64,000 nt of DNA from an uncultured Tateyamaria sp. (GTDB taxonomy: Bacteria > Pseudomonadota > Alphaproteobacteria > Rhodobacterales > Rhodobacteraceae): contig CANMVD010000002.1 of NCBI GenBank assembly GCA_947501275.1, forward strand, positions 124,001 to 188,000, read 5' to 3'. The position numbers and the translations under genes were made by a program. The notes under the pieces were generated by a model. The model saw nothing but the letters and a program-made list of their open reading frames with translations, searched no databases and was not told where the DNA came from. Positions 57,096 to 64,000 of this stretch are shown here, piece by piece; position 1 is the stretch's first letter; each line of letters starts with the position of its first letter.

Positions 57096-57566
57096 ACGAT
57101 CAATTCAACGCGTGCCACCAGTGCGATTGGTCAAAAACATCTGGTTCATGTGTCCAGGCATAGGTGCCAAGAGAGATTTACGCTTGGAATAGCTGTGTCT
57201 CCATCAAGGGGCTCATCCTTCCCGTATGTGGCGAATTTTCTTGACCAAAAAGTAAGGAAATCCGGACTTCGCCAAATTTCCAATTGAATTTAAACATTTT
57301 TTCGGGAAACTTCACTCAATTCATTCAGGGGGAATGGGATTGAAGGCGGCAGTCACGATCAATTCGCGGTCGGAATATGTGCCACGCCGCGTAACATTTG
57401 ATCGCAGAATGTAGGCAAGAAAGCGACTGCGCGCCCTCCCTCTTTTGATCATCAAATTCGGCTTCAATATTGGCCAAAATCGCGCGCCGCTGACTTCGCT
57501 CACAGCGCATATTCAACAGGGCAACACAGGCATCTGAGTTGCGCCACAAAAGCAACAGGAAAAATC
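57096..57566. other. AT-rich gap between RTX genes 1 and 2
   Basis: This 471-base region is richer in A and T than its flanks, especially 57225-57305. I see no tRNA, no strong hairpin and no credible gene; a 60-codon minus-strand frame (57321-57503) lacks a ribosome binding site. CGATCAATTC occurs at both 57097 and 57357. It probably holds the promoter of RTX gene 2. Confidence 0.35.
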
Positions 57567-59375
57567 ATGGCAGACGTCATTCTGACAACAGAAACCAACA
57601 CAAACCAGGTTCTGGGTACGGCGCAAGATACCTATTTTTTGGCCGAAGGCATCCTGCATTACTCGACCTCTTCAATCAGCGCCGTCACCATAAACGGAGC
57701 TGACGCTTCGCGTTTCCTTGTCATCAACGGCACCATCATGGACCTCGCTGGCACCGCAATTTCTGACAGCACGATCGTTGACGAGGTCAGTATTTTTGTG
57801 TCCCAAACCGGAAAGGTTCAAACATCCCCCCTGTACCGCGCAATTGATCTGGACGGTGATTTCAACAACATCACCAACTATGGCGAAATTGTCGGTGGCG
57901 AGGCGATCCGACTGGATGGCGCCAACAACGAAATCTACAATGCCGGGCTGATCAGCAGCACATTCGGTTCCAGTACCACATCAATCGAATCCATCATCAT
58001 GAGCGGCGACAACAATCGCCTTGTCAACGATGGCACAATCATTGGCGAAAGCGCTGTCAAGTTCGGCGGACTGCAGTTTGAACTGAACAACAACGGCAAC
58101 ATCGTTGGACAGGAATTTGGGATCGAGGCCCAGTTTGCGCAAGTCCTCACTGCAACCATCAACAACTCCGGCTCCATTTCCGTGGTTGGCGGAGATGCGT
58201 TTCGAGGCTCGCGCGGCGAAGACGATTTTACCAATTCCGGAACAATTACTGGTGATCTGGATTTTGAGCGCGGCGCAGACACCTTGCGCAACTCTGGCTC
58301 TATCACCGGGGAAATCGAAATGGGCGACTTCTCTGATGTTGGCGCCGACATCGTGATTAACTCCGGAACGATCAGCGGCAGCATCGTATTCTCAAGTTCC
58401 ATCACGTCAGCGACAGTCCGCAACTCCGGTTCGATTGACGGGAACATCTTTATGGGGTCAAGCAACGGCCTGTATGCCGGAACCGGGCTTGGGTTGGTCA
58501 CCGGTGAAGTCGATGCAGGGTTCGGCAACGACACGATGACCGGGGGCGCGCTCGACGATCGTTTTGACGGCGGCGCGGGGAACGACCGCATGGCGGGCGG
58601 TGCGGGCGACGATCTGTTGGCCGGTGACAATGACAACGACACCGTCTCAGGCGGCAGCGGTGACGACACAGTCTCAGGCGACGGTGGTGACGACAGCCTG
58701 TCCGGCGGGTCCGGCAATGACGATGTGAACGGCGGCATTGGTGCTGACTTCATCGCAGGGCAATCCGGCGATGACCTGCTGACTGGATTCACAGGCAACG
58801 ACACAATCTACGGTGGCACGGGCAACGACACCGTGGATGCCGGCACCGAAGATGATGTCATCATGGCAGGGTCAGGCGATGACGACATCGCAACGGGCGA
58901 CGGCAACGATATGGTCAAGGCCGGGACAGGCCACGACACGGTCACAACCGGCACCGACAACGGCAATGACACGATTTACGGACAGGCCGGAAATGACAAC
59001 ATTGATGGCGGCGGCGGCAACGACTTGCTGGTGGGCGGCCACGGTGACGACACGCTATCGGGTGGCGGACGCCGTGACCGGCTGGACGGCGGTGTGGGCG
59101 ACGACGAATTGACCGGCGGTGGCGGCGGCGACGTCTTTGTCATTCGGCGCGTCAACAACGGCGACGATGTCGTAACCGATTTCCAGAACAACGCGGACAC
59201 GGTGGACATCTCCGACCTTGGTATCCTCAACTTCTCGCGCATCACCAGTGCAGGTGCTCTGGATCAGACGACAGACGCAGTTGTGATTGACCTAACGCTG
59301 CTCGGTGGCACCGGAAGCCTCACCCTGAACGGGGTGCAAATCAGCGACATGAACGGGACCGACTTCGTCTTTTAG
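57567..59375 (+). CDS. RTX protein 2, beta-solenoid plus Ca-binding repeats
   Basis: A 602-residue protein, the longest complete member of the array. Residues about 90-300 carry nine N-x-G-x-I turns (NYGEIVG, NAGLISS, NSGTITG, NSGSITG, NSGTISG). About 315-515 are some 20 RTX nonapeptides (GGAGNDRMA, GGSGDDTVS, GGTGNDTVD), roughly twice the run in protein 1. The C-terminal ~85 residues (RRVNNGDDVVTDFQNNADTVD to GTDFVF) nearly repeat those of proteins 1 and 3. No signal peptide; type I secretion is inferred. Confidence 0.88.
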   Translation: MADVILTTETNTNQVLGTAQDTYFLAEGILHYSTSSISAVTINGADASRFLVINGTIMDLAGTAISDSTIVDEVSIFVSQTGKVQTSPLYRAIDLDGDFNNITNYGEIVGGEAIRLDGANNEIYNAGLISSTFGSSTTSIESIIMSGDNNRLVNDGTIIGESAVKFGGLQFELNNNGNIVGQEFGIEAQFAQVLTATINNSGSISVVGGDAFRGSRGEDDFTNSGTITGDLDFERGADTLRNSGSITGEIEMGDFSDVGADIVINSGTISGSIVFSSSITSATVRNSGSIDGNIFMGSSNGLYAGTGLGLVTGEVDAGFGNDTMTGGALDDRFDGGAGNDRMAGGAGDDLLAGDNDNDTVSGGSGDDTVSGDGGDDSLSGGSGNDDVNGGIGADFIAGQSGDDLLTGFTGNDTIYGGTGNDTVDAGTEDDVIMAGSGDDDIATGDGNDMVKAGTGHDTVTTGTDNGNDTIYGQAGNDNIDGGGGNDLLVGGHGDDTLSGGGRRDRLDGGVGDDELTGGGGGDVFVIRRVNNGDDVVTDFQNNADTVDISDLGILNFSRITSAGALDQTTDAVVIDLTLLGGTGSLTLNGVQISDMNGTDFVF

Positions 59376-59475
59376 AACCCTGAAACCTGCATGGGCACGG
59401 GCGCAGCCGCACGTGCCCCACGACACAACAAGAACCAATTTTTCAATCTAATTTTTAATTTCAAGGGATACTCAA

Positions 59476-61023
59476 ATGGCAAACTTTTTTCGTTCCAGCG
59501 TCACATCCTTCGCTCAAACACTGCTCGGCAATGAATCCGGGTTGATCACGGCAGCTGGCGGCGTTTGGGTCGACGCGGCCCCTGCAATCACCGCAACCAC
59601 TGGCAGCAACCAAGTGGTCAATGACGGTTATGTCTATTCCTATGGCGCGCTAGGGCCCACAATGGACATCGACGGCATCAGCTTTGATCTGCTGAACGGC
59701 GAAACAGGTCTCATCAGTGGGGCACGGCCGTCCGGCGGTGTGATTGACTTCGATGTGTCGTCCGCCGCCGACATTGTCAATCACGGCACGATCCACACAC
59801 CCGACAGCGACGCCATCGATTTTAGCCACTCGGATGGTGGCGCCGTGTTCAGTCTTACCAACACAGGTCAGATTTCCGCCAGCAGCTCGAATGCCGTCGA
59901 TGCAAGTCTTGGCACCAGTTATTTCTACATCGTGAATTCCGGTCAGATTTCTGCCAGAGGTCGGACAATGGATCTCGATGCAGATGCTGTGAACAGCAGT
60001 TACAGCGTTCTGATAAATTCGGGCGAGATTACATCCTTTGAAGGTCGGGCGGTCGATGCCGCCATCGGGGATACGGGCACCTTCAAGATCATCAACTCCG
60101 GACTGATCAGCGCCGAAGCCGAAGCCATCTTTTCAAGTACGGTACGCACCACCACAGTGTCCCTCAACAACACCGGGATCCTCGAGACCAAAACAGACGG
60201 GCGTGCGGTGCAATTCGGTGGCGGCAATGACAATTTCAACAACGCTGGCAGTGTGATTGGGGATGTCGACCTGAATGTGGGTAATGATACCTTTAACGGG
60301 CGGGACGGGACCGTCACAGGGCTTGTTCTGGGCGGTGACGGAGATGACAGGCTGATCGGTGGTGACGGAGATGACAGCCTATATGGCGAGTCCGACAACG
60401 ATGTCCTGCGTGGCCTGGACGGCGAGGACGAACTCAGCGGCGAAGCAGGCGACGACACGATAGATGGCGGTGCCGACGACGACATGATCTTTGGCGGCTT
60501 GGGCAATGACATGCTCTATGGCGGTTCAGGCAATGACCTTGTGAATGGCGGTCTGAACAATGACAGCGTCAAGGCGGGAACAGGCGACGACACGGTCATC
60601 GGCGGCGATGGCAATGACACTGTGAACGGACAAGCAGGCAATGACATGCTGATCGGGGATTCCGGGTCGGACGTCATCTATGGCGGTGGCGGCAATGACA
60701 CGCTGGAAGGCGGCGGACGCGGCGACACGCTGGATGGCGGCGTGGGCGACGACGTTCTGACCGGGGGCGGTGCGGGTGATACATTCGTCATTCGGCGCGT
60801 GAACAATGGCGACGACATCGTGACCGACTTCCAGAACGGATCAGACGTCGTGGACATCTCTGACCTCGGCATCCTGAACTTCAGCCGCATCAGCAGCGCC
60901 GGGGCACTGGATCAGACAACCGATGGCGTGGTCATTGATCTGGAACTGTTGGGCGGCTCGGGCAGCATCACGCTCAACGGAGTGCAGATCGGCGACATGA
61001 ACGGGACTGATTTCATCTTCTGA
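59476..61023 (+). CDS. RTX protein 3, beta-solenoid plus Ca-binding repeats
   Basis: A 515-residue paralogue. After a distinct N-terminus (NFFRSSVTSFAQTLLG) come eight N-x-G-x-(I/V/L) turns (NHGTIHT, NTGQISA, NSGQISA, NSGEITS, NSGLISA, NAGSVIG), then RTX nonapeptides at about 275-430 (GGDGDDRLI, GGLGNDMLY, GQAGNDMLI). The C-terminal module DDIVTDFQNGSDVVDISDLG through MNGTDFIF is nearly that of proteins 1 and 2, also at DNA level. No signal peptide. Confidence 0.88.
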   Translation: MANFFRSSVTSFAQTLLGNESGLITAAGGVWVDAAPAITATTGSNQVVNDGYVYSYGALGPTMDIDGISFDLLNGETGLISGARPSGGVIDFDVSSAADIVNHGTIHTPDSDAIDFSHSDGGAVFSLTNTGQISASSSNAVDASLGTSYFYIVNSGQISARGRTMDLDADAVNSSYSVLINSGEITSFEGRAVDAAIGDTGTFKIINSGLISAEAEAIFSSTVRTTTVSLNNTGILETKTDGRAVQFGGGNDNFNNAGSVIGDVDLNVGNDTFNGRDGTVTGLVLGGDGDDRLIGGDGDDSLYGESDNDVLRGLDGEDELSGEAGDDTIDGGADDDMIFGGLGNDMLYGGSGNDLVNGGLNNDSVKAGTGDDTVIGGDGNDTVNGQAGNDMLIGDSGSDVIYGGGGNDTLEGGGRGDTLDGGVGDDVLTGGGAGDTFVIRRVNNGDDIVTDFQNGSDVVDISDLGILNFSRISSAGALDQTTDGVVIDLELLGGSGSITLNGVQIGDMNGTDFIF

Positions 61024-61063
61024 CGCCCTGCCCTTGCGCAACATGTTTTCGGTTTGACCCATC

Positions 61064-61100
61064 CTGCCCGCATCCCCCATGATGCGGGCAGTTTCTTTTT
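61064..61100 (+). terminator. Rho-independent terminator after RTX gene 3
   Basis: CTGCCCGCATC and GATGCGGGCAG form a perfect 11-base stem with a 6-base loop, followed by TTTCTTTTT. RTX genes 3 and 4 are therefore probably separate transcripts. Confidence 0.85.
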
Positions 61101-61128
61101 GACATTTCGTGCGGAGTACCTGTTGCAC

Positions 61129-62202
61129 ATGATGACATCTCCTTCCCTGCTGCCCCTGCTTCAAGACACAGACTGGGCCGAGTTGTGGCCACCGCTGATC
61201 GAACGTCCCGCCCCGCTGCCGGCCATGGTTGGCAGCTTCACCATCCTGCAGGGCAATGTCACGCTCAGCGATGACCGCATTACCGGCAGCGATATGGTCG
61301 AAGAGATCGACAATTCCACAAGTGTCGTGGCCGATATCGTGTTGCTCGGAGGCAATGACACCCTGACCAATACCGGCAGCATCGATGGGTTCGTGAATCT
61401 CGGCGCAGGCGATGACGTCTATTCCGGCAGTGGCACAGTGACAGGCACCATCAGTGGCGGCGGGGGCAATGACACGCTGAGCGGCGGCACCAGCGCCGAC
61501 ACGATCTCGGGCGGCAAAGGGTCAGACCGGCTTGAGGGCGGATCCGGAACGGATGATCTGTCCGGGAACGCAGGCGCCGACACGATCCTCGCAGGCGAAG
61601 GCGCAGACGTGGCCACAGGCGGCGATGGGGCCGACCGCATCTTTGGCGGCGCGGGCACTGATACTTTGTCGGGTGGGCGCGGAGACGACTTTATCAGCGG
61701 CGAAGCGATGAACGATGTGCTGAACGGCAACAATGGCGCAGACGACATACGCGGCGGAGACGGGGCCGACAGCCTGTCAGGCAACGACGGAACGGACATG
61801 CTGCGTGGCGATGCTGGCCAGGACACGCTGGATGGCGGGCGCGGCGATGACACGCTGATGGGCAACGATGGCAATGACAGCCTGCTGGGGGGCGAAGGAC
61901 GCGATCAGCTCAACGGCGGCATCGGCGCAGACGTCCTGACCGGCGATGTGGGCGGTGATACGTTCATTATCCGCGCCAATGCCAACGGCAACGACACCAT
62001 CACGGATTTCGGCAACGGCAACGACGTTCTGGACGTCACTTTGTTGGGGGTCACAGATCTGGCGGCCATGCAGATGGCCGGAGCCATTTCGCAAGACGGG
62101 GCTGACACGCTGATCAATCTCAACCCGCTGGGCGGATCAGGTTCGGTTCGGTTGGAAAATGTGCTCAGCGCAAGCCTGTCGGACAGTGATTTCATCTTTT
62201 GA
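61129..62202 (+). CDS. RTX protein 4, mostly Ca-binding repeats
   Basis: A 357-residue paralogue with a short N-terminus (MMTSPSLLPLLQDTDWAELW) and only one solenoid-type turn (NTGSIDG); the rest is dominated by about 18 RTX nonapeptides (GGGGNDTLS, GGKGSDRLE, GNDGNDSLL, GGEGRDQLN). The C-terminus (DTITDFGNGNDVLDVTLLG ... DSDFIF) is related to but more divergent than those of proteins 1-3. The start may be ATG 61129 or TTG 61123, the latter better spaced from GGAG at 61113-61116. Confidence 0.85.
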   Translation: MMTSPSLLPLLQDTDWAELWPPLIERPAPLPAMVGSFTILQGNVTLSDDRITGSDMVEEIDNSTSVVADIVLLGGNDTLTNTGSIDGFVNLGAGDDVYSGSGTVTGTISGGGGNDTLSGGTSADTISGGKGSDRLEGGSGTDDLSGNAGADTILAGEGADVATGGDGADRIFGGAGTDTLSGGRGDDFISGEAMNDVLNGNNGADDIRGGDGADSLSGNDGTDMLRGDAGQDTLDGGRGDDTLMGNDGNDSLLGGEGRDQLNGGIGADVLTGDVGGDTFIIRANANGNDTITDFGNGNDVLDVTLLGVTDLAAMQMAGAISQDGADTLINLNPLGGSGSVRLENVLSASLSDSDFIF

Positions 62203-62328
62203 TCGCACCCTGACGCTGCGATGCGGGCGCTGTCACCGACCACGCTCAAGAAATGTTGTGCCACGGCGCGAATAAGTCCCGCCCCCTGCGGTTTAACCCT
62301 TTGACACGATTTCAAAGGGACAAACGAC

Positions 62329-64000
62329 ATGGACATCATCACCATTACTCCGGACACAGACACATCCAGCGGCCTATCCATCAATATCACAGGAGGCGAC
62401 GACCTCATCATCGAGGAAGGCGTCTCGATTACGTTTTCCAGCTTCAACTCGCTCAACCTGTTGAACGGCACTGAGGATGATCCAACAACCGCATCCAATT
62501 TCGGCACCTTGAGCACACAAGGCAGCACCGCCATTGTCAAATTGTTTGGCCCCTTCAGCGAATTTGTGAACAACGGTGTTCTGAGCAACCTCAACAGCGG
62601 CGGCGGCTCCTTTGCCTTCAATCTGATCGGTCTTGTCCCTTCCCTTTTTGATCCAGACAACGTGCGCAGTTTCAAAGTCGTCAACAACGGCATCTTTCAA
62701 TCGCAAGGCGCAGTTATTGACACGACCAAGTTTGCCGGGTTGGTTAACTTTACATTCGAAAACACCAGCGACGTGACCGGGGCGCGCGACTCGTTCATCT
62801 TTCTCAACAACAACCTGCTGAACCTCGACTTCACCAATTCCGGCAGCATTTTCGGCGGCCAGTTGCAAATCGACGGAACCGGTACAACCGATCTGACCAA
62901 TTCCGGCACACTGGATGTGACACAGTTCAATTTCGGCGCAGCCCTTGGGTCATTTATCGACAACACAGGCACGATCACCGTGGATTCAAGTGTCGGCAAC
63001 GGCGAAGGACGCGGCGGCAACGCCGACGACCGGGTCGAAAACCGCGGCACGCTCAACGCCAATTTGCGGCTCTTTGACGGGGATGACGTTGTCTTTAACG
63101 GCGATGATGCGGTCATCAACGGTTCGGTCAATTTTGGCGCGGGCGATGACTTGTTCAACGGCTCGTTTCTCAGCGCCATCACCGGGACCATCTTTGGCGG
63201 CGGGGGCAATGATGTGATCGAGCTCGGCAACTCCACCGCTACCGTCGTTGCGGGGAAGGGCGCGGATTCGGTTGAAGCGAAATCCGGCGATGATCACATC
63301 AGCGGCAATGGCGGGCGCGACACAATCGAGGCGGGCGACGGCCTCAACACCGTCACTGGCGGCGACGGGAACGACAACATCACCGGTGGTGATGACACGG
63401 ACGATGTCAGCGGCGGACGCGGCAATGATGTGGTGAATGCAGGCGCAGGCGACGACCTGATCAACGGCAACAACGGGCGCGATATCCTGTCAGGCGAAGA
63501 CGGCAACGACACGGTGAACGGCAATGACGGTGATGACCGCCTGCGCGGAGACGCGGGCAATGATGTCATCGACGGCGGGCGCGGCCAGGACGAGATCTTT
63601 GGCGGTGCGGGTTTTGACAGCATCAATGGCGGCGACGGGCGCGACACGATCAATGGTGGCCGGGATAACGACACTATCGACGGCGGTATCGGCGCTGACC
63701 TGATCCGGGGCGATTCAGGCAACGACGTGCTGCGCGGCGGCGATGGGCGCGACACTCTGCAGGGCGGGGCTGGCGATGACTTTCTAATCGGGATGACAGA
63801 CAACGAAACCCTGACGGGTGGCGACGGGGCAGACGCCTTTGCCTTCTTGCCCCCGGACTTGGGTGGCAATACCTCTACCGATTTTGGCGACGATGTGATC
63901 ACCGATTTTACCATTGGCGAAGACACGATCTTTCTGACCTTCGCCAACCAGCGGAACTTTGACGCGATCGTGGCCGCAGGCGCTTTGTCGCAAGATGAAG
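62329..64000 (+). CDS. RTX protein 5, partial (runs off the window)
   Basis: An open frame of at least 557 codons from ATG 62329, with AAAGGGA upstream, continuing past the window end. The N-terminal ~280 residues carry about eight solenoid-type turns of a more varied form (NFGTLST, NNGVLSN, NSGSIFG, NSGTLDV, NTGTITV, NRGTLNA). RTX nonapeptides follow (GGDGNDNIT, GGRGNDVVN, GNDGDDRLR, GGAGDDFLI), and DDVITDFTIGEDTIFL starts the C-terminal module. Same architecture as proteins 1-3. Confidence 0.87.
   Translation, partial: MDIITITPDTDTSSGLSINITGGDDLIIEEGVSITFSSFNSLNLLNGTEDDPTTASNFGTLSTQGSTAIVKLFGPFSEFVNNGVLSNLNSGGGSFAFNLIGLVPSLFDPDNVRSFKVVNNGIFQSQGAVIDTTKFAGLVNFTFENTSDVTGARDSFIFLNNNLLNLDFTNSGSIFGGQLQIDGTGTTDLTNSGTLDVTQFNFGAALGSFIDNTGTITVDSSVGNGEGRGGNADDRVENRGTLNANLRLFDGDDVVFNGDDAVINGSVNFGAGDDLFNGSFLSAITGTIFGGGGNDVIELGNSTATVVAGKGADSVEAKSGDDHISGNGGRDTIEAGDGLNTVTGGDGNDNITGGDDTDDVSGGRGNDVVNAGAGDDLINGNNGRDILSGEDGNDTVNGNDGDDRLRGDAGNDVIDGGRGQDEIFGGAGFDSINGGDGRDTINGGRDNDTIDGGIGADLIRGDSGNDVLRGGDGRDTLQGGAGDDFLIGMTDNETLTGGDGADAFAFLPPDLGGNTSTDFGDDVITDFTIGEDTIFLTFANQRNFDAIVAAGALSQDE

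Noticed and set aside
57321-57503. Small minus-strand ORF in the gap between RTX genes 1 and 2
   Set aside because: It lacks a ribosome binding site and looks non-coding; it is reported only as part of the gap.
58813-59112. Alternate-frame open reading frames inside the RTX repeats
   Set aside because: Repetitive GGxGxD coding gives long open frames in every frame; only the RTX frame has starts, ribosome binding sites and a proper C-terminus.
56450-63850. DNA repeats in the RTX region as a possible CRISPR or satellite array
   Set aside because: The repeats are 27-base units encoding nonapeptides inside open genes, without conserved repeat-spacer structure.

Overview
The window is a stretch of chromosome from a marine-type alphaproteobacterium, most likely Rhodobacterales (Roseobacter clade). 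The evidence is moderately high GC, the order fabD-fabG-acpP-fabF-mltG, a VPLPA-CTERM protein, ribosomal protein L9 with a long acidic tail, a lone Hint-like protein and many RTX (calcium-binding nonapeptide repeat) proteins. No insertion sequence, integrase, prophage or CRISPR array is visible.

Layout. 190-1725 (minus) is a cluster of small unrecognised genes, one of which appears broken by a stop codon and a frameshift. 1882-8075 (minus) is fatty-acid synthesis plus mltG, interrupted by a VPLPA-CTERM gene, a GNAT acetyltransferase and a ~170-base imperfect palindrome. 8305-10923 holds a cytochrome b561-YceI fusion, a secreted YceI protein and a small membrane protein. 11221-12486 is rpsF-rpsR-rplI, followed by a phosphatase-fold protein and gph.

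13998-31030 is rich in phosphorus-acquisition functions: phnDCEE (phosphonate or phosphate-ester import) with a HAD hydrolase; an ABC importer of the AfuABC/FbpABC type preceded by a PhoB-box-like sequence; an inositol-monophosphatase-type enzyme; a TetR-linked group (membrane protein, beta-carbonic anhydrase, NmrA-like protein); and ugpBAEC (glycerol-3-phosphate import), divergent from a LysR regulator. 32314-36589 is an RND efflux pair. 36653-39594 holds a methyltransferase, a DUF4329-like lipoprotein and a 414-residue orphan, then tig on the other strand.

41308-48344 is a signalling cluster: a small membrane ORF, a membrane histidine kinase, a receiver, a CheB-CheR-coiled-coil-PAS fusion, a soluble histidine kinase and a second receiver. 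48417-50705 (minus) is a kexin-like subtilase with P domain and RTX repeats. After tRNA-Leu(UAG), a Hint-like gene and nnr come glnB-glnA.

55668 to the window end is a tandem array of five RTX genes, the last cut by the window edge. Their N-terminal halves carry a repeated N-x-G-x-I/L/V motif suggesting a beta-solenoid, and three share nearly the same C-terminal module. With the RTX protease they look like type I secretion substrates, but no type I exporter lies in the window. This array is the most unusual feature seen.
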